Shown in pieces: positions 31,177-40,264 of a stretch of DNA of 41,610 nucleotides. The stretch is taken from positions 1 to 41,610 of the forward strand of contig NZ_MRWE01000043.1 in NCBI RefSeq assembly GCF_002093665.1, in the 5' to 3' direction. The notes under the pieces were generated by a model. The model did no database searches. It saw only the letters and a program-made list of their open reading frames with translations, and was not told the DNA's origin. Each line of letters starts with the position of its first letter. Within the stretch, counting starts at the first letter, position 1. Made by a program: the position numbers and the translations under genes. This stretch comes from Rouxiella badensis. Lineage in GTDB: Bacteria; Pseudomonadota; Gammaproteobacteria; Enterobacterales; Enterobacteriaceae.

Positions 31177-32700
31177 TTATAATTTCGAGGGGGCGACACA
31201 AATCGGTGTGCGGCTGCGCGAGGCGAAGACAAGATGGCTCGCCAGCGCCAGCAGACAAACCCCCAGCGCGCCATACAACAGGACGTTGCTAAAGCCTGCG
31301 GTAAGCGCCTCGCGTGCCAGCGCCGTTGAGACGAATGGCGTGTCTGGCGCGCCCGCGAGCTGCTCGCCGCCAGCAATACGCTCCGCCAGCGTTTGCCAGT
31401 GTGCAGCATCGAGCCGAGCGGGCAACTTATCACGCAAATAATGACCGATGCCGGCAACCAGAAGACTGCCCATAACCGCGATATTGATGGCCAAGGTTAT
31501 CAATCGCGCACTCATGTCCATCCCTGACGCCATCCCCGCGCGACTGACCGGTAGTGAGCCGGTAGTGGTGTGCGTGACGGGTGTATTGGTCAGTCCGAGC
31601 GCGGCACCGGCCAGCAGGGCACCGGGCAGTAATCCGAACGCCTGGCTGATGCCGACTCTCATCAGCAGAAACCCGATGCCGATGCCGAATAAGCCTGCGG
31701 GAATAATTCTGGCGGCACCAAAGCGATGAACGAGTCGTGCTGCAACCGGCGGCATCAGCAGCGTGGGCAGGGTATAGGCAAGCAGGTATCCGCCCGCCGA
31801 GATAATGTCAAAGCCAAGCACGCTCTGGTAATAGAGAGGCAGGTAAATCATAAAGGGCCAAAAGCTGAAGTTCATGCCGGCCGAGCCCAATAATGCGCCA
31901 AAGAAAGAACGGTTCTTAAAAACCGAAAAATCAAACATCGGATGCGGGTGACGCCGTTCAATGATGACAAAGATAATGGCGCAAAGTAGCGCACCGCCGA
32001 GAATGCTTAGGGCGTTTAAGCTGCTATAACCCATCTGCCCGCCCTGAGTAATATAGAAGGTAGCGCCCAGCACTGTAAGTGACAGCGTCACGAGTCCGCC
32101 GACGTCCAGCTTTTTATCCTCCGTGTCACGCGACTCGAGCACATTGCTGCGAGCCAGTAACCAGGTTAGCATCGCAATAAAAACGTGTACCAGAAAGACC
32201 CACTGCCAGCTGGCCTGCGTCACGATAATCCCACCAATCATAGGGCCAAATCCCAGACCAAAGCCAAACACCATTCCCCAGGCGGTAAAGGCGCGGCTGC
32301 GGGCTTTACCCTCGGTAAACTGCGACGAGAGGATGGCAATCAGGCAAATCAGCATCGCACCGCCGCTTAACCCCTGAAGAAACCGACCCACTATCATCAC
32401 CGAGGCCGTTTGTGCGACGCCGCACATTAATGAAGTGACGCCGAAGCCGAAAATACTGATAAGAAAAAGTCGTTTACGTCCGAAGCGGTCCGCTAGCGTG
32501 CCGGTCGCCATCAGTACCGTGGTGCAGGCGAGAGTATAAGCATTCATGATCCATTGCAGTTGGGCAAAGCTGGCCCCTATCTGCTTTTCCAGAATTGGCA
32601 GGATGACCGGTACGCTGGATATCTCGAGTCCGCTCATCATGGCTGCGAGGCATACGGCGGTTAATGCCAATCTGTTTTTTGTGGTCGGGGAAACGGCCAT
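31177..32700 (-). CDS. MFS efflux transporter, DHA2 (14-span) type
   Basis: The 507-residue protein has about 14 hydrophobic spans, the DHA2 family size (EmrB, QacA). The loop after span 2 carries GTLADRFGRKRLFL, the MFS signature motif A, and span 5 has a motif C-like GPxxGG (GFGPMIGGIIV). It probably exports a drug or metabolite in exchange for protons. It is divergent from ftrA, whose product may control it. An insertion of this pair between spoVR and dadA distinguishes the locus from E. coli. The substrate is unknown. Confidence 0.88.
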   Translation of the reverse strand: MAVSPTTKNRLALTAVCLAAMMSGLEISSVPVILPILEKQIGASFAQLQWIMNAYTLACTTVLMATGTLADRFGRKRLFLISIFGFGVTSLMCGVAQTASVMIVGRFLQGLSGGAMLICLIAILSSQFTEGKARSRAFTAWGMVFGFGLGFGPMIGGIIVTQASWQWVFLVHVFIAMLTWLLARSNVLESRDTEDKKLDVGGLVTLSLTVLGATFYITQGGQMGYSSLNALSILGGALLCAIIFVIIERRHPHPMFDFSVFKNRSFFGALLGSAGMNFSFWPFMIYLPLYYQSVLGFDIISAGGYLLAYTLPTLLMPPVAARLVHRFGAARIIPAGLFGIGIGFLLMRVGISQAFGLLPGALLAGAALGLTNTPVTHTTTGSLPVSRAGMASGMDMSARLITLAINIAVMGSLLVAGIGHYLRDKLPARLDAAHWQTLAERIAGGEQLAGAPDTPFVSTALAREALTAGFSNVLLYGALGVCLLALASHLVFASRSRTPICVAPSKL

Positions 32701-32788
32701 AAGAAAGTCCTATGTCACTTTAGAGGCAGCCAGCATGAAAGATCTGCTCCGCGCTGGAAATATGCGCCCGTGCCATATATCGTCAATA

Positions 32789-32824
32789 TTATGCCAACTT
32801 AAAGAGTGTGATTTATGCCAACTT
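32789..32824 (+). promoter_or_regulatory. Direct repeat at the ftrA start
   Basis: TTATGCCAACTT occurs at 32789-32800 and again at 32813-32824, a 24-bp period. The second copy contains the ftrA start codon. AraC-type proteins bind direct repeats about two helical turns apart, so this may be an FtrA autoregulatory site. Confidence 0.5.
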
Positions 32825-33783
32825 TTTCAGGCGCGCCTGCGTTGAATCGACGCCTGGTGCTTCTCGCTTATGAATGCCTTTGTACCTTCGAGTTTGGTAC
32901 CGCCGTCGAAGCCTTTGGCCGTGCTGATGAGGTCACCGGCGAACCGCTGTATGAGATGGTGGTGGCCTCGGTCGAAAGCGGAATTTTTAGCGCGCAGGGT
33001 GGGATTCGCCTCGTCGTCGACGGCGGATTAGAGCTGCTCGACGGCGCGGGCACGATTGTTATTCCTGGTTGGCGCAGTATTGATGAACCGCCATCGCCGC
33101 AGCTGATTACCGCGCTGCAACGTGCCCATGCAAACGGCTCGCGGATAGTGTCAATTTGCGCGGGCAGTTTTGTGTTGGCAGAGGCGGGATTACTTGACGG
33201 AAAACGCGCCACCGCACACTGGAATAGCACCGAAGCACTGGCTCGCCGCTATCCGAAAATTCAGGTCAGTCATGGCGTTATCTACGTCGATGAGGGCAGC
33301 ATTATTACCTCTTCGGGCGGTGCCGCAGGCGTTGATTTATGTCTGCACGTCATTCGACGTGATTTCGGGGCCGAGGTCGCAAATCGCGCGGCGCGCAGGA
33401 TGGTGACCTCGACGCACCGTGAGGGCGAACAGGCGCAGTATCTTGCACAGCCGGTCACCGCGCGGCAGGGTAAAAGTCTCTCTCCGTTGCTCGACAGATT
33501 ACGCGCAACGCTCGACAGGCCGCTGGCTATTGCCGAGCTGGCCAGCGAAGCGGGAATGAGTCGCCGCACCTTTCTTCGTCGTTTTCAGGAGTCTACCGGT
33601 ACCAGTCCGGGCGAGTGGATGCTGGGGATCAGGCTGCAAAATGCCTGTCGATTGCTTGAAAATCCGACGTTGAGCATTGAGCACGTTGCCGAGCAGTCTG
33701 GTTTTGGTTCAGCGGAAACGTTACGTCATCATTTCAGGCGGCGTTTAGGGACCACGCCAAGCGAATTTCGCCGGCAAGCCTAG
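32815..33783 (+). CDS. ftrA: FtrA/GlxA-family transcriptional regulator
   Basis: The 322-residue protein has an N-terminal DJ-1/PfpI-type domain, including SICAGSFVLAEAGLLDGKRATAHW with Cys in the nucleophile-elbow position (about residue 115), and a C-terminal AraC-type domain with two helix-turn-helix units (IAELASEAGMSRRTFLRRFQ and IEHVAEQSGFGSAETLRHHFRRR). It is an FtrA-like activator. FtrA proteins often control a transporter beside them, here the divergent MFS gene. The start codon is weakly supported because its ribosome site is poor and a direct repeat overlaps it. No ATG in the next 40 codons gives a better alternative. Confidence 0.88.
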   Translation: MPTFSGAPALNRRLVLLAYECLCTFEFGTAVEAFGRADEVTGEPLYEMVVASVESGIFSAQGGIRLVVDGGLELLDGAGTIVIPGWRSIDEPPSPQLITALQRAHANGSRIVSICAGSFVLAEAGLLDGKRATAHWNSTEALARRYPKIQVSHGVIYVDEGSIITSSGGAAGVDLCLHVIRRDFGAEVANRAARRMVTSTHREGEQAQYLAQPVTARQGKSLSPLLDRLRATLDRPLAIAELASEAGMSRRTFLRRFQESTGTSPGEWMLGIRLQNACRLLENPTLSIEHVAEQSGFGSAETLRHHFRRRLGTTPSEFRRQA

Positions 33784-33980
33784 GCGAGAGTTTGTCAGGC
33801 TGTGCCGTGTTAGCAGAGTATTAGAATTATAATTCTCCAAAGCGACAAAGCCACGTTAGTCGAGGCTAAAACAGAGAATCTTCCTTTGCTGGTTTTTATT
33901 GGAGTAATATTCTGATTTTACCCCAAAAATGCAGTGTTAATGCCTGTTTATTGGGGCGGTGTTTCTGGCTCAGAGTTGAG

Positions 33981-34006
33981 TGATAGCAATGATAGCATTG
34001 CTATCA
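33981..34006. promoter_or_regulatory. 26-bp perfect palindrome upstream of dadA
   Basis: TGATAGCAATG (33981-33991) and CATTGCTATCA (33996-34006) are perfectly complementary around ATAG. A shorter palindrome GATAGC-ATT-GCTATC is nested in it. It is a strong candidate operator, or a cruciform, about 210 bp before dadA. Confidence 0.65.
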
Positions 34007-34104
34007 AAATCCGTTTAATTTCTCCCAATCAGCATGAGATGTTGCGTTATATCGTTATTTAATCGCCCCTATTGAAAAGTTATTCAGTTTCAACGATAAA
34101 TGTT

Positions 34105-34120
34105 TGTGAAATTCTTCACA
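34105..34120. promoter_or_regulatory. CRP-binding site of dadAX
   Basis: TGTGA-AATTCT-TCACA is a perfect CRP consensus palindrome. A -10-like TATCTT (34141-34146) puts the start site near 34154, about 41.5 bp from the centre, the class II arrangement. In E. coli the dad operon is CRP- and Lrp-controlled. Confidence 0.75.
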
Positions 34121-34212
34121 ATTCTGGCGGTGAAAGTTGGTATCTTGCCGCTGTCAGGTTAACTTCTGCGCCAGAATATTATGCTTTATATGGCGTCAAA
34201 CTGGAGTCGAGT

Positions 34213-35511
34213 ATGCGAGTGGTGATTTTAGGCAGTGGTGTAGTGGGTGTCGCCAGTGCGTGGTATCTGGCAAAGGCCGGGCATGAGGTGACGGTTATCG
34301 ATCGTCAGGCCGGCCCGGCTGAAGAGACCAGCGCGGGTAATGCTGGACAGATCTCACCCGGCTATGCCGCGCCGTGGGCAGCTCCAGGCGTCCCGTTGAA
34401 GGCCGTTAAGTGGATGTTCCAGCGCCATGCCCCCTTGGCTATTCGCCTCGACGGCACCAGTAACCAGCTCAAATGGATGTGGCAAATGTTGCGCAACTGC
34501 GACATGCGCCACTACCAGACTAATAAAAGCCGCATGGTACGCATCGCCGAATACAGCCGTGACTGCCTGAAAGCGCTGCGCGAAGATACTGGCATTCAGT
34601 ATGAAGGGCGTCAGGGGGGCACGCTGCAACTGTTCCGCACCGAGCAGCAGTTTGCCAGCGCCTATAAGGATATTGAGGTTCTCAAAGAGGCGGGCGTACC
34701 TTATGAGCTGCTGGAGTCAAGCCAGCTCGCCAATGCGGAACCGGCGCTAGCTCAGGTAGCTCACAAGCTGACCGGTGGACTGCGTTTGCCAAATGACGAA
34801 ACCGGCGACTGCCAGATGTTTACCCGTCAGCTGGCCGACATGGCACGACAGGCCGGTGTGACCTTTGAATTCAACAAGAGCGTTGACCGCCTGCTGGTGG
34901 ACAACGGTCAGATCTCCGGCGTGCTCTGCGGCACCGAAGTCGTCAAGGCCGACGCCTACGTCGTTGCTTTCGGCTCTTACTCAACCGCATTACTGGCAGA
35001 TTTAGTGTCGATCCCGGTTTATCCGCTCAAGGGATATTCATTGACTATTCCCATCACCGACGAGGCGTCTGCACCGTTCTCCACCGTGCTGGATGAGACC
35101 TATAAAATTGCCATTACCCGCTTTGACCAGCGTATTCGCGTAGGCGGCATGGCCGAGATTGTTGGTTTCAACACCCAGCTGGCAAAGGCTCGCCGTGAGA
35201 CGCTGGAGATGGTCGTTAAGGACCTTTATCCAAACGGTGGCAGAGTAGAAGACGCGACCTTCTGGACCGGCCTGCGTCCAATGACGCCAGACGGCACACC
35301 GATCGTTGGCAAGACTACCTTGAAAAACCTGTATCTGAACACGGGGCACGGCACTCTGGGCTGGACGATGGCCTGCGGTTCTGGCCAGCTACTTGCCGAC
35401 ATTATGTCTGGCGTGACGCCAGCTATCCCGTCTGACGACCTGTCGGTCGCGCGCTACAGCGCAGGATTTGTGCCACAGGCTGACACTCACAAGATGCACC
35501 CGGTCGGCTAA
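34213..35511 (+). CDS. dadA: D-amino acid dehydrogenase small subunit DadA
   Basis: The 432-residue flavoprotein oxidises D-amino acids, mainly D-alanine, to pyruvate and passes electrons to the respiratory chain. The FAD-binding motif [21 protein letters not shown] is at the N-terminus (residues 3-23). The C-terminal [14 protein letters not shown] is a conserved DadA segment. Length equals E. coli DadA. The start at 34213 follows GGAG; an upstream extension to 34072 lies in the leader and is rejected. It is cotranscribed with dadX, with a hairpin between them. CRP control is supported by the upstream site. Confidence 0.96.
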   Translation: MRVVILGSGVVGVASAWYLAKAGHEVTVIDRQAGPAEETSAGNAGQISPGYAAPWAAPGVPLKAVKWMFQRHAPLAIRLDGTSNQLKWMWQMLRNCDMRHYQTNKSRMVRIAEYSRDCLKALREDTGIQYEGRQGGTLQLFRTEQQFASAYKDIEVLKEAGVPYELLESSQLANAEPALAQVAHKLTGGLRLPNDETGDCQMFTRQLADMARQAGVTFEFNKSVDRLLVDNGQISGVLCGTEVVKADAYVVAFGSYSTALLADLVSIPVYPLKGYSLTIPITDEASAPFSTVLDETYKIAITRFDQRIRVGGMAEIVGFNTQLAKARRETLEMVVKDLYPNGGRVEDATFWTGLRPMTPDGTPIVGKTTLKNLYLNTGHGTLGWTMACGSGQLLADIMSGVTPAIPSDDLSVARYSAGFVPQADTHKMHPVG

Positions 35512-35550
35512 TACGCCGGGAAATCCCTCAAAACGATAATAAAAGACGCA

Positions 35551-35580
35551 GATGCCCGCCTTCAACGAGCGGCGGGCATT
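35551..35580 (+). terminator. Intercistronic hairpin between dadA and dadX
   Basis: ATGCCCGCC and GGCGGGCAT form a 9-bp GC-rich stem. No T-tract follows, so it is probably an mRNA-stability or partial-attenuation hairpin lowering dadX relative to dadA. Confidence 0.5.
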
Positions 35581-35605
35581 AGTGAGGTTTACTCCAGGAG
35601 TTTTC

Positions 35606-36676
35606 ATGCCACGCCCGATTTCTGCCACCCTGTCGATCTCCGCTTTAGATAATAACCTACAGGTGGTTCGTCGCCACGCGCCGCACAGCAAAGTCTGGTC
35701 GGTGGTAAAGGCCAACGCCTACGGGCACGGTATCGCCCGTATCTGGCAAAGTCTGCAAAGTACCGACGGCTTCGCGCTGCTCGACTTCAACGAGGCGGTG
35801 CTGCTGAGGGAGGCCGGTTGGCAGGGGCCTATTCTGCTGCTCGAAGGATTTTTCAACCCCGGCGATCTCAAGGAAATCGATCGCTACCGTCTGACTACGA
35901 GTGTTCACAGCCATTGGCAGTTGGCGGCATTGTCTACCTTTGAGGCCAGCAAGCCTGTCAATATTTATCTGAAGATCAACAGCGGCATGAACCGTCTGGG
36001 CTTTCACCCGAACGAGGCCGCTGATGTCTGGGGTCAGCTTCGCGCCATGCCACAGGTCGGTGAAATCACGCTTATGAGCCACTTCGCGACTGCCGACAGT
36101 CCCGAGGGGGTGAACTGGCAGGTGGATAATATAGAGAAAGGGACGCAGCAGATCCCCGGTCCCCGTTCGCTTGCCAACTCTGCCGCGACGCTATGGCACC
36201 CGCAGACCCATCACGACTGGGTGCGCCCGGGTATTATTCTCTACGGCGCGTCGCCGAGCGGTAGCGTGCAGGACATTGCCAATACGGGTCTTAAGCCCGT
36301 GATGCAGCTGCGCAGTGAGATTATCGCGGTGCAGGGACTGGTGGCGGGTGACCGCGTCGGATATAGCGGACGCTACCGCGCTGAGCGTGAACATCGCGTT
36401 GGCGTGGTGGCCTGCGGTTACGCCGATGGTTATCCACGTCATGCGCCGAGTGGGACACCGGTTAGGGTGGGCGGCGTGCAAACGGTGACGCTGGGGACGG
36501 TGTCGATGGACATGCTAGCGGTGGATTTGACGCCGTGCCCCGATGCGCAGATTGGTACCGGGGTTGAGTTGTGGGGCGATAACCTGCCGATTGATGACGT
36601 TGCCGCCTCGGCGGGAACGTTGGGATATGAGCTACTGACCGCGCTTGCGCCTCGCGTCCCGGTTATCGTGAAATAG
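35606..36676 (+). CDS. dadX: Catabolic alanine racemase DadX
   Basis: The 356-residue PLP enzyme interconverts L- and D-alanine and supplies DadA with D-alanine during alanine catabolism. The PLP lysine is in [11 protein letters not shown] (Lys35), and the second catalytic base is the Tyr in RVGYSGRY near residue 255. Length equals E. coli DadX. AGGAG precedes ATG 35606. A longer ORF from 35552 is rejected. It follows dadA after 94 bp, so it is the second gene of the dad operon. Confidence 0.95.
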   Translation: MPRPISATLSISALDNNLQVVRRHAPHSKVWSVVKANAYGHGIARIWQSLQSTDGFALLDFNEAVLLREAGWQGPILLLEGFFNPGDLKEIDRYRLTTSVHSHWQLAALSTFEASKPVNIYLKINSGMNRLGFHPNEAADVWGQLRAMPQVGEITLMSHFATADSPEGVNWQVDNIEKGTQQIPGPRSLANSAATLWHPQTHHDWVRPGIILYGASPSGSVQDIANTGLKPVMQLRSEIIAVQGLVAGDRVGYSGRYRAEREHRVGVVACGYADGYPRHAPSGTPVRVGGVQTVTLGTVSMDMLAVDLTPCPDAQIGTGVELWGDNLPIDDVAASAGTLGYELLTALAPRVPVIVK

Positions 36677-36681
36677 ACTGC

Positions 36682-36702
36682 CTGGTCCCTGAGGGCCAGT
36701 TA
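36682..36702. terminator. Hairpin after dadX
   Basis: CTGGTCC and GGGCCAG form a short GC-rich stem around CTGA. The T-tract is poor. It lies between the converging dadX and Bcr-type genes. Confidence 0.4.
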
Positions 36703-37896
36703 TCATGAATGGGCGGTGAGGATTGTTTTAAGCTTTTTGCTGCGACGTTTCGCTGACCAGGCCAGCACGAAAGCCGTCAGCATGACCACGCCCAAGCAGG
36801 CCTTAGGCTGCATCGGTAAGGCCATTGCCAGCAGTCCGAGGCCCGCGCCGCCCGCCATCTGCACGAATCCTACCAATGCTGAAGCAATTCCCGCCTCGCT
36901 CGAATATGGCTCAAGCGCGTAGCTGGTCGCCGGGCCAATGACGAAAGCCAATCCGGTACAGGCGCTCGCTACGGGTAGCATATATACCCAGGTCTCCAGC
37001 TGAGTTTGTGCGGGCAAAAATGCGATACCGGTATACAGCGCCGTGCCGCCCAACAGCATAAATACGCCACCGGCCGCAAGACAAACGGGACGGCCAACCT
37101 TGCGGATAATACGGTTGGCGATGTAGCTCATGAGCATAATCCAGAAGCCGTTAGCGCCAAAGACCAGCGAAAATTGCAGCGGAGAGAGCCCGCCAGTGGT
37201 CATCAACACGTTTGGCGCAAGGGAAACGTAGGTCAGCGCCATGCCCATTGCCCCTGCGTTGACCAAAGCAAAGATAAGAAAGTTGCTGTCGCTAAGGATG
37301 CGCCAATACTGACGCAACGGCAGGCTGCCGACCTGTCGAGTATGCGCAGGGCGAGTTTCCGGCAGGAAGGCCAGCACCAGCAGCAGGGTTACGGTGGTAT
37401 AGCCAAGCAGCGCCCAGAAAGGCGCGCGCCAGCCGTAATATTGGGCAATCAGCCCGCCGATTAACGGCGCGAGAGCGGGCACGATATTCAGGGTACCGTT
37501 GAGGAAACCAAAGGCGCGCGCGGCGTCATCGCCTGAAAGTCTGTCGCGCACGCTGCTGAACAGCACCACTGAGGTACAACAGACACCGAGACTCTGCACA
37601 ACGCGGGAAGCCATAAACATCGCAGCGTTAACCGAGGTGGCGGCGACGCTGACGCCTATCATGTACAGCAAAATACCGGCAATCGCCATCGGGCGACGGC
37701 CGTAGCGGTCAACCAGCGGTCCGGCGAGCAGTTGCCCAAGGCCCAGCACCAGAATAAACAGCGAGATCGACGATTGAATGACGCTCTCGCTGCTGTCCAG
37801 TCCGCGGGAAATTGCTGGAATCGCAGGCAGATAGAGGTCGATACCCAAGGGGCCGAGCAAAACCAGAGTTAATAATAAGAAAAGGAATTTTTGCAT
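36703..37896 (-). CDS. Bcr/CflA-family MFS efflux transporter
   Basis: The protein of about 397 residues has 12 membrane spans. It opens MQKFLFLLLTLVLLGPLGIDLYLPAIPAI, and PLVDRYGRRPMAIAG (motif A) follows span 2. These features are typical of the Bcr/CflA drug-resistance family (bicyclomycin, chloramphenicol). 'GLIAQYYGWRAPFWALLG' is also a family segment. Neither the ATG at 37896 nor that at 37914 has a clear ribosome binding site, so the start is uncertain by 6 codons. It runs opposite to dadX. E. coli has cvrA at this place, so the locus differs. Confidence 0.87.
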   Translation of the reverse strand: MQKFLFLLLTLVLLGPLGIDLYLPAIPAISRGLDSSESVIQSSISLFILVLGLGQLLAGPLVDRYGRRPMAIAGILLYMIGVSVAATSVNAAMFMASRVVQSLGVCCTSVVLFSSVRDRLSGDDAARAFGFLNGTLNIVPALAPLIGGLIAQYYGWRAPFWALLGYTTVTLLLVLAFLPETRPAHTRQVGSLPLRQYWRILSDSNFLIFALVNAGAMGMALTYVSLAPNVLMTTGGLSPLQFSLVFGANGFWIMLMSYIANRIIRKVGRPVCLAAGGVFMLLGGTALYTGIAFLPAQTQLETWVYMLPVASACTGLAFVIGPATSYALEPYSSEAGIASALVGFVQMAGGAGLGLLAMALPMQPKACLGVVMLTAFVLAWSAKRRSKKLKTILTAHS

Positions 37897-38049
37897 TGCG
37901 TTGCGCGCATCCATTCTAAAAAAGGGTACAAGAGTAATGATTTCGTTACTAAATAGAAAGAGACGCGGTGAATGAGGTGTACTGAAAATTGGAAAATAAT
38001 CAGGACACCGCTGGCGATGTCCCGAACGTATTGAGGTTATTGCAGGGGA

Positions 38050-38874
38050 TTATTTCCAGAAGTCATCAAACACGGTCACCGGCGGTTGACGTTTGTGCTC
38101 GGTCCGCAGGTACCAGTTTTCGATAATTTTCGCATACTGTGGCTCGATGGTTTTGCCTTCAAGGTAGTCGTCAATCAGCTCATAAGTCACGCCGAGTGCG
38201 GCTTCATCGGGAAGAGCGGGGCGATTGTCTTCCAGATCGGCCGTCGGAGCCTTGGTGTAAAGATGCGCCGGGCAACCCAGATGCTTCAGCAATGCTTTAC
38301 CCTGGCGCTTATTTAGGCGGAAGATAGGGTTGATATCGGTGCCACCGTCACCGTATTTGGTAAAGAATCCGGTGACAGCTTCGGCCGCATGATCAGTGCC
38401 GACCACCACGCCAGATTTCATACCGGCAATGCTGTACTGCGCTTTCATACGCTCGCGTGCTTTTTCATTACCTTTAATAAAGTCGCTTAACTCGATGCCA
38501 ATATCACGTAACGTTGCCTCGCTTGCCAGCACGGCGTTTTTGATATTTACGGTTAACACACTGTCAGGCTTGATAAAATTGATAGCGTCGAGGCAGTCTG
38601 ACTCGTCTGCCTGAACGCCATACGGCAGGCGTACGGCAATAAACTGATAGCCTGCATCCGGAGATTCGCTGCGTAATTCGTTAATTGCCGTTTGGCAAAG
38701 TTTGCCGGTAAGAGTAGAATCCTGCCCGCCGCTTATGCCAAGTACCAAAGACTTAATAAAAGGGTGAGCACGCAGGTAACTTTTTAGGAAATCGACGCTG
38801 ACGCGAACTTCCTGCTCCACGTCGATTTGTGGTTTGACGTGCAGAGCCTGGATTATCTCTTGCTGAAGTGCCAT
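38050..38874 (-). CDS. nadE: NH3-dependent NAD synthetase NadE
   Basis: The 274-residue enzyme makes NAD from deamido-NAD, ATP and ammonia. The PP-loop SGGQDSTL is at about residues 46-53, and [24 protein letters not shown] carries further active-site residues. Length and N-terminus ([11 protein letters not shown]) match E. coli NadE. The start is set at 38874 because AGGAGG lies 7 nt upstream. An ATG two codons earlier is too close to it. A 16-bp palindrome (38920-38935) lies in the promoter area. It is the last step of NAD biosynthesis. Confidence 0.96.
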   Translation of the reverse strand: MALQQEIIQALHVKPQIDVEQEVRVSVDFLKSYLRAHPFIKSLVLGISGGQDSTLTGKLCQTAINELRSESPDAGYQFIAVRLPYGVQADESDCLDAINFIKPDSVLTVNIKNAVLASEATLRDIGIELSDFIKGNEKARERMKAQYSIAGMKSGVVVGTDHAAEAVTGFFTKYGDGGTDINPIFRLNKRQGKALLKHLGCPAHLYTKAPTADLEDNRPALPDEAALGVTYELIDDYLEGKTIEPQYAKIIENWYLRTEHKRQPPVTVFDDFWK

Positions 38875-38919
38875 GAACATTCCTCCTGAAGGCTGCCAGC
38901 GAAAACCGCGGCAAAGACT

Positions 38920-38935
38920 TATGTTTTAAAACATA
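38920..38935. promoter_or_regulatory. Perfect 16-bp palindrome upstream of nadE
   Basis: TATGTTTT-AAAACATA is a perfect palindrome 45 bp before the nadE start and overlaps likely -10 sequences. It may be an operator; it differs from the E. coli NadR consensus (TGTTTA-N6-TAAACA). Confidence 0.5.
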
Positions 38936-39362
38936 GTTTAAAACTAACCCGCGCCGGAGAAAAGGACAAGGTTCGACGAGGGTTAGCAGGAAATTGCGAA
39001 CGCAACAGCATTTTATCTGCGCTGTTGAGGGCGAGAAGGACAGTAGTGAAGATGCAGATCGAAGGGCGGAGTCAAACAACGCGTATTTCCTTCGCGTAAC
39101 CGTTGAAAGTATGAAATCAACGAACCGAAGCGTAATGTTTTTGTATGTATATATTTCAGGAAATATACAACCCTAAGAATGCTCTAAAAAACCAGCGGTG
39201 GCAGGGATATTACTGGCTTGGTGTTGTATATTTGTTGACTTAGTAATATGCCAGAATGCTGAGCAGTAGAAACTGCAAAGGCATATATGCAAATGCAGTG
39301 ATGGGCATAATTATTCCACTGGCTATTAGCCTTTATTCGCCTAAATCTATTGGGGAAACCAA
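38936..39362. other. nadE-DUF481 intergenic region
   Basis: No gene is supported in this stretch. It contains a perfect 18-bp palindrome, TATATTTC-AG-GAAATATA (39150-39167), and a related half-site TTGTATATTTG near 39225. Both are upstream of the DUF481 gene. Confidence 0.5.
39150..39167. promoter_or_regulatory. 18-bp palindrome upstream of DUF481 gene
   Basis: TATATTTC and GAAATATA pair around AG. It is about 200 bp before the DUF481 start and is a possible operator. Confidence 0.45.
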
Positions 39363-40127
39363 ATGTTTTTCAGGGTTGTTCGTCGTTTACCCGCTTGTGC
39401 CATCGTATGTGGTGCTGCGCTGTTTAGTGTTTCAAGTCTTGCTGATACTGATGTCTTCACCGCGTTAGATAACCCAGCCACCGCGAAGAAAAATTTCGAC
39501 GGTAACGTTCAGGCCGGTTATAGCGCGCAAACGGGGAATAGCAGTAGCAATAACCTCAATGCCAATACCACTATGACCTGGTTCCAGCCTAATACGGCTT
39601 ACAGTATTTGGGGCTCAGCGGTTAACACCTCTTCTTCAGGCGTTCGTTCTTCAGAAAAATATCAGGCGGGGGGGCGTACACGTTACAACCTTTCTGATGT
39701 GAACTACCTGTTTGGTCAGGCTAACTGGCTGACTGACCGTTTCAACGGTTATCACGCGCGTGATACTGCGACCCTGGGTTATGGTCGTCAGATCTGGAAT
39801 GGCCCAGTTCATACCCTGAACCTTGAAGCCGGTCCGGGCGTTCGTCATGATGAATTCACCGCAGGTGGCAATACCACTAAAGCTATCGCCTATGCGTCTG
39901 GTACCTATTCATACCAGATAAGCGATACCGCGAAATTTAGCGAAGGTGTTTCTGTTTTAGCGGCAGACGATACGACCGTGAACTCCGAAACGGCGTTGTC
40001 AGTTGCTATTAACAAGGACTTCTCTCTGAAAGTGGCTTATGACGTGACTTACAACACCAAGCCGCCTTCAAGCGCGCCTAATAAAACCGACACCGTGACC
40101 TCAATTAACCTAGTCTACGGTCTGTAA
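39363..40127 (+). CDS. ydiY: DUF481 outer-membrane protein (YdiY-like)
   Basis: The 254-residue protein has a signal peptide (cleavage near SSLA-DTD, about residue 27) and then repeated amphipathic beta-strands ending in INLVYGL with aromatic residues, typical of a porin-like barrel. The DUF481 pattern (GYSAQTGNSSSNNLNANTTMTWF) is clear and resembles E. coli YdiY, which is acid-induced and about 252 residues. It is an outer-membrane beta-barrel of unknown function. GGGGAAACC precedes the ATG. A terminator follows. Confidence 0.82.
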   Translation: MFFRVVRRLPACAIVCGAALFSVSSLADTDVFTALDNPATAKKNFDGNVQAGYSAQTGNSSSNNLNANTTMTWFQPNTAYSIWGSAVNTSSSGVRSSEKYQAGGRTRYNLSDVNYLFGQANWLTDRFNGYHARDTATLGYGRQIWNGPVHTLNLEAGPGVRHDEFTAGGNTTKAIAYASGTYSYQISDTAKFSEGVSVLAADDTTVNSETALSVAINKDFSLKVAYDVTYNTKPPSSAPNKTDTVTSINLVYGL

Positions 40128-40143
40128 GTTTCAGTTTTTAATG

Positions 40144-40178
40144 AAAAAGTCAGCCTCAGGGTTGGCTTTTTTTTTACC
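40144..40178 (+). terminator. Terminator of the DUF481 gene
   Basis: AGCC (40152-40155) and GGCT (40164-40167) form a short stem after AAAAAGTC and are followed by TTTTTTTTT. It lies 20 bp after the stop codon. Confidence 0.6.
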
Positions 40179-40192
40179 CTTCATTCTACTGT

Positions 40193-40264
40193 CCAAAAAA
40201 AAGCCCGCCATGGTGACGAGCTAAAAGAAAATCCAATATTTACACATACATGCTTAGATAGCAC
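40193..40264 (-). ncRNA. Intergenic terminator element, copy B
   Basis: This is the second copy of the element at 25932-26003, with about three quarters of positions identical by eye. On the minus strand GCTCGTCACCATGGCGGGC is followed by TTTTTTTT. The conserved part includes TGTGTAAAT upstream of the terminator. Confidence 0.4.

Larger units (their letters stand above)
33784..34212. other. ftrA-dadA intergenic region
   Basis: 429 bp. It holds a perfect palindrome (33981-34006), a perfect CRP site (34105-34120) and the dadA promoter. An ORF that extends dadA upstream to 34072 is part of the untranslated leader, not coding. Confidence 0.6.

Noticed and set aside
34072-34212. N-terminal extension of dadA
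   Set aside because: It covers the CRP site and promoter, and E. coli DadA starts at the position corresponding to 34213.
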